A stretch of DNA of 14,639 nucleotides from Rhodobacter sp. (GCA_013824055.1 PNNE01000403.1:1-14639), one strand, 5' to 3'; positions 6,599 through 13,689 are shown, counted from the stretch's first letter. The notes: generated by a model not told the origin, from the sequence alone. Numbers and translations are program-made.

Positions 6599-8623
6599 GT
6601 GTCGCAGGGGTCCGGCGCGCTGACCGGGGTGCCGCGGCGGCTTTACCACCAGAACCTGTCCTTCCTGGGCAATCACCGGCTGCACCGGATGCTGGAGCTT
6701 GCCGGTCACGAGCTTCGCCCCGGCTTTCCGGGGCGCGAGGATGGCGTGCTGGTATGGGGCGCCAGTCCGACATCCTGGCGCGGCGAGCGGATCGCGTCCC
6801 GGCGCAAGGTGCCGCTGGTCCGGGCCGAGGACGCCTTCCTGCGTTCGGTCCATCCGGGGCGGGCGCAGGGGGAAGCGCCGATCGGCCTGCTGTTCGATCC
6901 CGTCGGTCTGCACTTCGACAGCGCCCGCCCGTCCCGGATCGAAGAGATTCTGCTGGATACTACCCTATACAATTCGAACATTCTGGATGAAGCACGGCGC
7001 TTAACTACCTGTCTGATTGAAGCTAGCTTGTCTAAATACAACAATTTTGCACCCGATCTGCCCGCCCCGCCACCCGGCTACGTGCTGGTGATCGACCAGA
7101 CCGTCGGCGATGCCTCGATCCACCGCTCGGGGGCGACGATGGCGACGTTCCGGCAGATGCTGGCCGCCGCAAAGCGCAACCATCCCGAACGGCGGATCGT
7201 CATCCGCACCCATCCCGAAAGCCGGGCGGGGCTGCGGCCGGGCCACTATGGCTCGGGCGATGCGGGGGGGCGGGTCAGCCTGCTGACCGCGCCGGTTTCG
7301 CCGCATCTCCTCCTTGCCGGAGCGGCCGAGGTCTATACCGTCTCGTCGCAGATGGGGTTCGAGGCGATCCTGCATGGCCACTGCCCGCATGTCTTCGGCC
7401 AACCCTTCTACGCCGGCTGGGGCCTCAGCCAGGATGAACGCCCCCTGCCCCGGCGCGGGCGGACGCTGACCAAAGCGGAACTCTTTGCCGGAGCCATGCT
7501 GCTGGCCCCGCTCTGGTACGACCCCTGCCGCGACCAGCTGTGCGGGCTGGACCAGGTGATCCACCAGTTGCAGGCCGAGGTTCGCGCCTGGCGCGACGAT
7601 GGCCGGGGCCATGTGGCCGCCGGGATGCGGCTATGGAAGCGTGCGCGCCTGCAAGAGGTGTTCGGCGGCACGAAACCCCTGCGCTTCCGCGACTCGCCGA
7701 AGGCCGCCGACCGCCTGGCCCGGCGCAAGGGGCGCGGCCTGCTGCTTTGGGCCGGGAAGGAGCCCGAGGGTTTCGCGCCCAGGTCCCCCTGCCTGCGGGT
7801 CGAGGACGGCTTCCTGCGCTCGCGCGGGCTGGGGGCGGAACTGGTCCCGCCCCTGTCGCTGGTGACCGACGATCTTGGCATCTACTACGATCCCACCCGC
7901 CCCTCGCGGCTGGAGGTGCTGATCGCCACCCCCCTGTCCGACTGCCAGCGCCGCCGGGCCGAGGCACTGATCGACCGGCTGCGGGCCGAGGGGCTGACCA
8001 AGTACAACCTGCCCGGTGCTGTCCCCGCGCTGCCGCCGGGCCATCGCATCCTGGTGCCGGGCCAGGTCGAGGACGATGCCTCGATCCGCAAGGGCGCGGG
8101 CGAGGTGCGGACGAATCTTGCCCTGCTGCAGGCGGTGCGGTCGGCAAACCCCGACGCCGTGATCCTGTACAAGCCGCACCCGGATGTGGCGGCGGGCCTG
8201 CGTCCGGGCGCAGTGGACGCCAGGCAGCTGGCCGACAGCATCGTCGCGCCGGCCGACCCGGCAGCCCTGCTGGCCAAGGTGCAGGAAGTCTGGACCATGA
8301 CCTCGCTTCTGGGGTTCGAGGCGCTGGTCCGCGGCGTCCCCGTCACCTGCCTTGGCGCGCCGTTCTATGCGGGCTGGGGCCTGACCCGCGACCTTGGCCC
8401 CCGCCCCGACCGCCGCATCACCCGGCCCGACCTTGCGCAACTGGTCCATGCCGCCCTGATCGGCTATCCGCGCTACTGGGACCCGGTCAGCCGCCGCCCC
8501 TGTCCGGTCGAGGTCGCCCTTGACCGGCTGGCTGCGGGCGAAATCCCGCATCCGGGTCGGATGAACCGGCTTCTCTCCAGGCTTCAGGGCCGCCTGGCCG
8601 GCTACGCGCATCTCTGGCGCTAG
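6599..8623 (+). CDS. kpsC: Dual-module capsule Kdo transferase, KpsC/LipA type
   Basis: The 674-residue protein is built from two homologous glycosyltransferase modules about 320 residues apart. Module 1 shows RAEDAFLRS (75-83), DQTVGDASIHRSGA, RTHPES (203-208), SSQMGFEAILHG and FGQPFYAGWG (266-275). Module 2 shows RVEDGFLRSRG (400-410), GQVEDDASIRKGAG, KPHPDV (525-530), TSLLGFEALVRG and LGAPFYAGWG (585-594). In characterised KpsC the two modules add alternating beta-2,4 and beta-2,7 Kdo residues to the primer made by KpsS. The start is GTG at 6599, 7 bp after the export lipoprotein. Residues about 119-151 are encoded by a low-GC stretch rich in codons rare elsewhere in the gene (CTA, TTA, ATT, TCT, GCT), although the protein stays family-like. 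The TAG stop overlaps the stop of the convergent MATE gene. Confidence 0.95.
   Translation: MSQGSGALTGVPRRLYHQNLSFLGNHRLHRMLELAGHELRPGFPGREDGVLVWGASPTSWRGERIASRRKVPLVRAEDAFLRSVHPGRAQGEAPIGLLFDPVGLHFDSARPSRIEEILLDTTLYNSNILDEARRLTTCLIEASLSKYNNFAPDLPAPPPGYVLVIDQTVGDASIHRSGATMATFRQMLAAAKRNHPERRIVIRTHPESRAGLRPGHYGSGDAGGRVSLLTAPVSPHLLLAGAAEVYTVSSQMGFEAILHGHCPHVFGQPFYAGWGLSQDERPLPRRGRTLTKAELFAGAMLLAPLWYDPCRDQLCGLDQVIHQLQAEVRAWRDDGRGHVAAGMRLWKRARLQEVFGGTKPLRFRDSPKAADRLARRKGRGLLLWAGKEPEGFAPRSPCLRVEDGFLRSRGLGAELVPPLSLVTDDLGIYYDPTRPSRLEVLIATPLSDCQRRRAEALIDRLRAEGLTKYNLPGAVPALPPGHRILVPGQVEDDASIRKGAGEVRTNLALLQAVRSANPDAVILYKPHPDVAAGLRPGAVDARQLADSIVAPADPAALLAKVQEVWTMTSLLGFEALVRGVPVTCLGAPFYAGWGLTRDLGPRPDRRITRPDLAQLVHAALIGYPRYWDPVSRRPCPVEVALDRLAAGEIPHPGRMNRLLSRLQGRLAGYAHLWR
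6950..7055 (+). other. Low-GC island inside kpsC
   Basis: Counting bases 6961-7050 gives 36 G/C of 90 (40%), against roughly two-thirds in flanking coding sequence. Edges are abrupt: the upstream stretch ending near 6950 and the downstream stretch from about 7055 (CCCGCCCCGCCACCCGG) are very GC-rich. The frame is intact and the encoded segment aligns by eye with the equivalent segment of module 2 (LLDTTLYNSN... versus LIATPLSDCQ...; SKYNNF versus TKYNLP). Confidence 0.85.
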
Positions 8624-9969
8624 CTGCGCACCAGCCGCCAGAAACGCCACATCAGGCTTGCCGCCGCACAGAAAAGGCCGATCACCAGTCCGAACCACAG
8701 CCCGACGCCGCCATAGCCCAACTGGAACGCCAGGATGTAGCTGCACGGGATGCCGATCAGCCAGTAGCTGACCGCCGCCAGGATCATCGGCACCTTGGTA
8801 TCCTGCACCCCACGCAACAGGCCCAGCGCCATGACCTGCATCCCGTCGGCCAGCTGGAACAGTGCCGCCACACCCAGAAGCACTGTGCCGTAGGCCAGGA
8901 TCGCCGCACTTTCCGGCTTCGACAGGTCCACAAACAGCGCCACGATCAGCCGGGGCGTCAACAGGAGCAGCACCACCGAGGCAATCGCCACTCCGAACGA
9001 GATCACCACCGCCACTTTCGCCGCCTGCCACAGCGCCACCCGGTCGCCCTGCCCGTCAAAGCGCGCGACCCGGATCGTCGCGGCGCTGGAGAGGCCCACG
9101 TGCAGCATGAAGGTCAGTGCCGCGACCTGCAACGCGATGCCGTGGGCCGCAAGCTGCACCGTCCCGATCGAGCCCATCATCAGCGCCGAGGCATGGAACA
9201 TCCCGCCCTCTGCCAGCCCGGTCAGCCCGATGGGCAGGCCCAGCCGGTAGACCTGCCGCATGGCTTGCCAGTCCGGCCGCCAGAAGCGCTGGAACAGATG
9301 GAACCGGCGCAGCTCGGGCAGAAGATGGGCATAGGCCGCCAGGATCAGCAGCGACAGCACCTGCACCACCACGGTTGCCACGGCGGCACCGCGCGCCCCC
9401 AGCTCGGGGAAGCCCGCATTGCCGAAGATCAGCGCCCAGTTGACAGCGATGTTCACCACCACGGCGACCAGCGTGACCCAGAGGACGACCTGCGTCCGGT
9501 GCAGGGCCGAGAGGTAGCTTTGCAGCACGGTGACGATCAGGGCGGGCACCATGCCAAGACCGGCGATCCGCATGTAGTCCTGCGCCAGGGCCGCGACCTC
9601 TGGCGCTTGCGCCAGCGCCAGCAGGATCGGCCCGGACCACCAGAAGACCGGATAGACCGCCAGGCCATAAAGGATCGACAGCCAGATCCCCATCCGCGTG
9701 TCGCGGCGAACCTGGGTCTCGTCATCCCGGCCCAGCGCGGCGGCGACCATCGGCATTACCGCCTTGGCAAAGCCCGAGCCCAGCACGAAGACGATGAAGA
9801 AGGATGAGGCGCCCAGGACCACGGCGGCCAGCGGGACGACGCCATACCAGCCGACCATGACGGTATCGGTCACATGCAGCGCCATCTGCGCCAGGTGCGA
9901 TCCGATCAGCGGCAGACCCAGCACGAGGGTCTCTCTCGCGTGGGTGGACTTGGACATCTGTGCAGTCAT
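8620..9969 (-). CDS. MATE family multidrug/Na+ antiporter
   Basis: The 449-residue, strongly hydrophobic inner-membrane protein has about 12 predicted transmembrane segments, arranged as two six-helix MatE repeats. The N-terminus ETLVLGLPLIGSHLAQMALHVTDTVMVGWYG is the typical first helix of NorM-like MATE exporters, and ALHRTQ near the middle and MALGLLRGVQDTKVPMI late in the second half are family-like. Such pumps expel cationic drugs or metabolites in exchange for Na+ or H+. The start is uncertain by 12 bp, since a second in-frame ATG lies at 9957 and neither has a clear Shine-Dalgarno. It lies 61 bp downstream of nicO on the same strand with no terminator between, so read-through is possible. 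Its stop shares CTAG with the kpsC stop. The substrate is unknown. Confidence 0.93.
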   Translation of the reverse strand: MTAQMSKSTHARETLVLGLPLIGSHLAQMALHVTDTVMVGWYGVVPLAAVVLGASSFFIVFVLGSGFAKAVMPMVAAALGRDDETQVRRDTRMGIWLSILYGLAVYPVFWWSGPILLALAQAPEVAALAQDYMRIAGLGMVPALIVTVLQSYLSALHRTQVVLWVTLVAVVVNIAVNWALIFGNAGFPELGARGAAVATVVVQVLSLLILAAYAHLLPELRRFHLFQRFWRPDWQAMRQVYRLGLPIGLTGLAEGGMFHASALMMGSIGTVQLAAHGIALQVAALTFMLHVGLSSAATIRVARFDGQGDRVALWQAAKVAVVISFGVAIASVVLLLLTPRLIVALFVDLSKPESAAILAYGTVLLGVAALFQLADGMQVMALGLLRGVQDTKVPMILAAVSYWLIGIPCSYILAFQLGYGGVGLWFGLVIGLFCAAASLMWRFWRLVRS

Positions 9970-10030
9970 GCCGCAGGCTTAGCTTCGCGCCCGGCGCGGC
10001 ACAAGCCGCCCTCGCCGCCGCGCCGCAGCG

Positions 10031-11011
10031 TCAAAGGCTCTGGATCAGCAAGCCACCGGCCGCAAAGGCGATCACCGCGCCCACGGCAAGCTGCACCACC
10101 GGCATTGCCCGCGCGACCCCGTCCGAGCCAAGGCCCAGGAACGCGCCCTCGCGCGCCCAGACCGCCAGAAGCGCCGCCGCCACAGTGACCATCGCGGTCC
10201 CGAGGCCCATGACGAAAGCCCCCGCCACCCCCGCCAGCGCGATGCCCAGTTGCCAGGTCAGCACCAGCACGAACAGCGCGCCCGAACAGGGACGAAGCGC
10301 GATCCCGGCAACCAGCGCCATCCCGTCGCGCCAGCCGCCGATACGCTCGACCTCCTCGACGGTCGGCCCATGCGCATGGGTGCAGTGCGGGCCGTGGTCA
10401 TGGTCATGGTCATGGTGATGGTGATGGTGATGGGCAGGGCCATGCCCGTGGTCGCTGTGGCCATGCCCGTGGTCGCTGATGCCATGCCCCTGGTGTTGGC
10501 CCGCACCGCTGACCCGCGCCTGCCGCCGCAATCCCGCGACCCCGCGCCAGACCAGCCAGAACCCCAGGCCTGCAATCATCGCGTGACCGATGGGCGTCAC
10601 CCAGTTTTCGGCGGCACCTTCGACCGCAGTGCGGGTCAGCCCCAAGACCGCGAGCGCCGCATAGACCAGCCCCACGGCCACCGCCGCCTGGGCCAGGCTT
10701 GACGCCAGGGCCAGACCCGTCAGCCGCCCCACCGGCACCCGACGGGCCACGCCATAGCCGCCGATCACCAGCTTGCCATGCCCCGGTCCCGCAGCATGCA
10801 GCACGCCGTAGCCGAAGCAGATCGCCCAGAAACTCGCCAGCGCCCCCGGCTCGCCGCCGCGCAAGGCGCGGATCGCGCCCGCCATCCGCTCTTGCGCCGC
10901 GCGCTGCGCCGCCTGCAACGCCTCGGCCAGCGGCCCCAGCAGTCCGGTCAGCCAGAGCAGCACCGTCAGCACCACCAGCACCAGCCCCGCATAGGTCAGG
11001 GTGCGGCGCAT
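10031..11011 (-). CDS. Nickel/cobalt transporter, NicO family, with His-rich loop
   Basis: The 326-residue inner-membrane protein has about 7 hydrophobic segments. It carries NicO/RcnA-superfamily motifs: HAAGPGHGKLVIGGYG (72-87) at the second membrane segment and ALRPCSGALFVLV (238-250) after the loop. Between them a cytosolic or periplasmic loop (173-214) contains 20 histidines in about 42 residues, including a run of seven and repeated HGHSDHG and HDHDHD, a probable metal-sensing or buffering tail. NicO members move Ni2+ or Co2+; RcnA exports, while others paired with DUF1007 proteins are thought to import, so direction is open. The start overlaps the end of the upstream DUF1007 gene by 16 bp, implying coupled translation. 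There is no urease, hydrogenase or cobalamin gene nearby to settle the metal. Confidence 0.9.
   Translation of the reverse strand: MRRTLTYAGLVLVVLTVLLWLTGLLGPLAEALQAAQRAAQERMAGAIRALRGGEPGALASFWAICFGYGVLHAAGPGHGKLVIGGYGVARRVPVGRLTGLALASSLAQAAVAVGLVYAALAVLGLTRTAVEGAAENWVTPIGHAMIAGLGFWLVWRGVAGLRRQARVSGAGQHQGHGISDHGHGHSDHGHGPAHHHHHHHDHDHDHGPHCTHAHGPTVEEVERIGGWRDGMALVAGIALRPCSGALFVLVLTWQLGIALAGVAGAFVMGLGTAMVTVAAALLAVWAREGAFLGLGSDGVARAMPVVQLAVGAVIAFAAGGLLIQSL
10399..10482 (-). repeat. Simple repeats encoding the His-rich loop
   Basis: Bases 10399-10432 are six-base CAT-GGT/GAT-GGT repeats (coding strand CATGAC and CATCAC). Bases 10441-10482 are two tandem 21-bp units (CATGCCCGTGGTCGCTGTGGC type) differing at two positions, which encode HGHSDHG twice. 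Length changes here in multiples of 3 would alter only the number of metal-binding histidines. Confidence 0.85.
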
Positions 11012-11643
11012 GTCAGGCGGACCTCCTCGGCGAATTTGGCGCCCACCGCCGGGAACTCGGCTTCAAGGTCGACGTCGGGGGTATATTCGGCCAGCGCCAC
11101 CTGCAAGGCTTGCGCCGCGGCGTCCAGGTCAGGGACGAAGACCTGCGCGGTGCACCCCGTGCCGCCGGTCAACACCGGATCGAAGGGGATGAAATAGGCG
11201 ACGTAATAGCCCGGATCATAGGCCTGCACGACAAGGGGCACCTCGCCCACCGGAACCGGAGCGGCAAAGTCCCGGACATGAGTCGAGGTGATCTTGCCCC
11301 CGTCATAGCTTGCCGTCCAGTCGCGAGGTCCCGACAATTCCAGCGGCTTGTCCGCCATCAGCGCATAGGTGTCGCCTTCGAAGCCCTCGATCCACTTCAT
11401 GTCGAAGCCGGACAGCCGGGTCACTTCCTCGGGGGTCAGCTTGCCGTCCCAGTCGGGGTCCAGCCCCATGTCGCCGACGATGTACAGCGAATAGAGGTCG
11501 TCATAGGTCCAGCTGATCCGCAGCCCGGTCGCCTCGTTCCGGTCGTTCAGCAGGACTTCGATCTTGGTGTCGATGAAGACATGCGGATGGGCCAGCGCCG
11601 GGCCGGCCGCGAGACTCAGGGAAAGGAACGCCATTCGCCACAT
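10996..11643 (-). CDS. DUF1007 periplasmic protein, partner of the Ni/Co transporter
   Basis: From the ATG at 11643 this is a 215-residue protein with a Sec signal peptide (MWRMAFLSLSLAAGPALA) cleaved just before HPHVFIDTKIEV. A new N-terminus starting His-Pro-His is the hallmark of DUF1007 proteins and could bind metal. The mature part is soluble and acidic, with a DPDWDGKLTPEE stretch resembling an EF-hand-like loop. DUF1007 genes are regularly found next to NicO-type transporters, and here the stop overlaps the nicO start by 16 bp. A role in handing Ni/Co to the transporter, or in metal sensing, is inference; the biochemical function is not established. A longer frame back to 11679 lacks support, because the added residues precede the signal peptide. 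No Shine-Dalgarno is visible at either ATG (11643 or 11634). Confidence 0.88.
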   Translation of the reverse strand: MWRMAFLSLSLAAGPALAHPHVFIDTKIEVLLNDRNEATGLRISWTYDDLYSLYIVGDMGLDPDWDGKLTPEEVTRLSGFDMKWIEGFEGDTYALMADKPLELSGPRDWTASYDGGKITSTHVRDFAAPVPVGEVPLVVQAYDPGYYVAYFIPFDPVLTGGTGCTAQVFVPDLDAAAQALQVALAEYTPDVDLEAEFPAVGAKFAEEVRLTCAAP

Positions 11644-11650
11644 GGGACGC

Positions 11651-11679
11651 AACGTAGTGTCCCGCGGGCCGAACGCCAA
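11651..11679 (-). promoter_or_regulatory. Candidate promoter for the DUF1007-nicO pair
   Basis: On the minus strand TTGGCG (11674-11679) and TACGTT (11651-11656) are 17 bases apart in the 62-bp gap after ppk2. Transcription would begin at or next to the ATG at 11643, which would explain the missing Shine-Dalgarno as a leaderless mRNA. The -10 matches consensus at only 3 of 6 positions, so this is a weak call. Confidence 0.25.
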
Positions 11680-11705
11680 GAGCCGCCAACCGCCGCCGGC
11701 GTGGA

Positions 11706-12626
11706 TCAGCCGCGTTGCATCGCCGGATGGGTGGCCGCGTCATAGATGTCGGGTCCCATCCCCAGGACCTGCTGCGCCCGACCCACGATCAGCGGGTCCG
11801 GGGTCCCGACCGCCGCGTGGTCCTTGTTGGGGTAGTCGAAAGACGACAGGAAATGCCGCATGCAGTTCAGCCGCGCGCGCTTCTTGTCGTTCGACTTCAC
11901 GATCACCCAGGGCGCATCGGCCGTGTCGGTGTAGAAGAACATCGCCTCCTTGGCCTCGGTATAGTCGTCCCAGCGGTCGAGGCTTGCCTTGTCGATGGGG
12001 GAAAGCTTCCACATCTTCAGGGGGTCCGTCTCCCGCGCAAGGAACCGCGCCCGCTGTTCCTCGCGCGTCACGCTGAACCAGTATTTGTGCAGCCTGATGC
12101 CCGACCGGACCAGCATCCGCTCCAGTTCCGGGGCCTGGCGCATGAACTCCAGGTATTCGTTGGGCGTGCAGAACCCCATCACCCGCTCGACGCCAGCGCG
12201 GTTGTACCAACTGCGGTCGTAGAACACCATTTCCCCCGCTGTCGGCAGGTGCGCGATGTAGCGCTGGAAGAACCACTGGCCCTGTTCCACATCCGAAGGC
12301 TTGGTCAGCGCGCAGACCCTGGCATAGCGCGGGTTCAGATGCTCCATGAAGCGCTTGATCGTGCCGCCCTTGCCGGCCGCATCGCGTCCCTCCATCAGGA
12401 TCACGAACTTCTGCCCGGTCTCCTGCGCCCAGATCTGGACCTTCAGCAACTCGGCCTGCAGCCTGGCCTTTTCGGCCTCGTATGTGACCCGGCCCAGCAG
12501 GCGCGCATAGGGGTAGCGACCGGATTCGAACGCCTGATTCAGCGGACTCGCCGCCGGAAAGGACTTCGGCCCGCCCCCCTCGACCAGAGCCGCCTCGGTC
12601 ACGGCGCTTCCCCGAGTATCATCCAT
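11706..12626 (-). CDS. ppk2: Polyphosphate kinase 2 (PPK2 family)
   Basis: PPK2 enzymes transfer phosphate between polyphosphate and nucleotides (polyP + NDP to NTP, or the reverse). The 306-residue protein has the single P-loop kinase domain of one-domain PPK2. Walker A is GRDAAGKGGT at 80-89, followed by the lid-side NPRYARVCALTKPSDVE (98-114). The Walker B/signature MVFYDRSWYNRAGVERVMGF is at 133-152, and KLSPIDKASLDRWDDYTEAKEAMF comes later. Walker A and B residues are intact. I chose the ATG at 12626 because GGGGAGG (12635-12641) lies 8 nt upstream; an upstream ATG at 12764 would add 46 unrelated residues. It leads a four-gene minus-strand series (DUF1007, nicO, MATE) and has an FNR-type box 68-81 bp ahead of its start codon. 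Whether it prefers ADP or GDP cannot be told. Confidence 0.94.
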   Translation of the reverse strand: MDDTRGSAVTEAALVEGGGPKSFPAASPLNQAFESGRYPYARLLGRVTYEAEKARLQAELLKVQIWAQETGQKFVILMEGRDAAGKGGTIKRFMEHLNPRYARVCALTKPSDVEQGQWFFQRYIAHLPTAGEMVFYDRSWYNRAGVERVMGFCTPNEYLEFMRQAPELERMLVRSGIRLHKYWFSVTREEQRARFLARETDPLKMWKLSPIDKASLDRWDDYTEAKEAMFFYTDTADAPWVIVKSNDKKRARLNCMRHFLSSFDYPNKDHAAVGTPDPLIVGRAQQVLGMGPDIYDAATHPAMQRG

Positions 12627-12634
12627 CGGCAGTA

Positions 12635-12641
12635 CCTCCCC
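12635..12641 (-). promoter_or_regulatory. Ribosome binding site of ppk2
   Basis: GGGGAGG on the minus strand lies 8 nt before the ATG at 12624-12626. It decides for the 306-residue product over the longer frame from 12764. Confidence 0.75.
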
Positions 12642-12693
12642 TGAAAACCCTGCAAAACGGCCCGTAATCTCAAGCACAGTGCGACATTCTGCC

Positions 12694-12707
12694 TTGATCC
12701 CGATCAA
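12694..12707. promoter_or_regulatory. FNR/FnrL-type box TTGAT-CCCG-ATCAA
   Basis: A perfect match to the consensus TTGAT-N4-ATCAA lies in the 158-bp divergent region; the symmetry extends one further base on each side (C...G). Its centre is 74 bp from the ppk2 ATG and 84 bp from the GST ATG. For a class II site (-41.5), ppk2 transcription would start near 12659 with a -10-like GAGATT at 12671-12666. The matching GST position has no -10-like sequence, so ppk2 is the likelier target. Confidence 0.7.
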
Positions 12708-12784
12708 GATCGGCCAATGCCGCTTGCCCCTTTTGCTTCCCCCGCAGCCGGCATAGGCTGGCACCGACAGCGATGGAGTCCCCC

Positions 12785-13444
12785 ATGCCCACCCTCTACG
12801 GCGTCTTCCGCAGCCGCGCCTCGCGCCCGATCTGGCTGCTTTACGAGCTGGACGCGACCTTCGACCATGTCCCGGTGATCCAGGCCTACCGGCTCAGGGA
12901 CGCGCGTGCCGCCGACGCGCCTTTGAACACCGCCTCGCCCGCCTTCCTGAAGGTGAACCCCATCGGCCAGATCCCGGCCTGGGTCGAGGATGACCTGGTG
13001 CTGACGGAATCGCTGGCCATCACCAACCACATCGCCCGCACCAGGGGCGGCGACCTCGGGCCGAACACCCCTGCCGAGGCCGCGCATCTGGACCAGTGGA
13101 CCCTGCTTGCCGTGACCGCCGTCGAAGGACCGGCGCTGGAGATCCAGACGATCACCGGCCAGGGCGGCGACAAGACCGCCGAGGGCCAGGCCGCCATCTC
13201 GATCTGCGCCGAACGCCTCCGCCGCCCGCTGGCCCGGCTGGAAGCACATCTGTCCGCGCAGGCCTACCTGCTGGGCGACCGCTTCACCGTCGCCGACCTG
13301 AACCTGGCCGAATGTCTGCGCTACGTCCAGGGCCACCCGACGCTGCTGGGCGAATTCCCGGCGGTGAAGGGCTGGCTCGAGGCGTGCCAGTCTCGGACGG
13401 CGTTCAAGAAGATGTGGGCAGCGCGGATGGCCGAACCGGTCTGA
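12785..13444 (+). CDS. Glutathione S-transferase family protein
   Basis: This 219-residue cytosolic protein has the two-domain GST fold. The N-terminal thioredoxin-like domain (about 1-84) contains YGVFRSRASRPIWLLYELD and the glutathione-binding NPIGQIPAWVEDDLVLTESLAITNHIAR, with the cis-Pro and the Glu-Ser pair. The helical C-terminal domain (about 90-219) contains the conserved LLGDRFTVADLNLAECLRYV motif with its N-capping box (T-V-A-D). The catalytic residue is likely a Ser/Cys/Arg near SRASRP, so the class is uncertain. ATG 12785 was preferred to ATG 12773 because GGAG (12775-12778) lies 6 nt upstream of it. It is divergent from ppk2 across the FNR-box region. The substrate is unknown. 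Confidence 0.92.
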   Translation: MPTLYGVFRSRASRPIWLLYELDATFDHVPVIQAYRLRDARAADAPLNTASPAFLKVNPIGQIPAWVEDDLVLTESLAITNHIARTRGGDLGPNTPAEAAHLDQWTLLAVTAVEGPALEIQTITGQGGDKTAEGQAAISICAERLRRPLARLEAHLSAQAYLLGDRFTVADLNLAECLRYVQGHPTLLGEFPAVKGWLEACQSRTAFKKMWAARMAEPV

Positions 13445-13523
13445 GGGCCGACACTGCGGAGCGGGTGGGGCACTCCCCCTGGGCCCATTGTCTTGCTGAA
13501 CCAGCAAGGCCACCAACGGCCGA

Positions 13524-13551
13524 CCCCGTGAGGTATTTGGCAAAGCGAAAG
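13524..13551 (+). repeat. 28-bp 3'-flank element, copy A
   Basis: This copy reads CCCCGTGAGG then TATTTGGCAAAGCGAAAG. It is 79 bp after the GST stop, in the sense orientation of GST. It differs from copy B at only four positions (RGRTATTTGGCRAAGMGAAAG). Confidence 0.7.
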
Positions 13552-13596
13552 ACCTGGGCGAAGCGAAAGACGTGGACGAAGCGAAAGACCTGGCAC
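13543..13596. repeat. Three 18-bp tandem repeats
   Basis: Units AAGCGAAAGACCTGGGCG (13543), AAGCGAAAGACGTGGACG (13561) and AAGCGAAAGACCTGGCAC (13579) follow without gaps. The first overlaps the last nine bases of the 28-bp element copy A, so the array looks like an expansion of that element's tail. Confidence 0.85.
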
Positions 13597-13689
13597 CGGA
13601 CGGGCCGACGCTGCGTCCGCATCCTCGACCTTTCGGTCGGCTGCTGGCCGAAGGTGATGACGCCGACCTCTGCGAAGGTGCCCGGTCAA

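Noticed and set aside
13524..13596. CRISPR array
   Set aside because: The repeated units are 18 bp with no unique spacers, so this is a tandem repeat and not repeat-spacer architecture. No cas genes are present.
13404..13622. Minus-strand ORF with a VFRF repeat motif
   Set aside because: The peptide repeat is just the 18-bp tandem DNA array translated. There is no start signal, and the frame enters the GST gene antisense.
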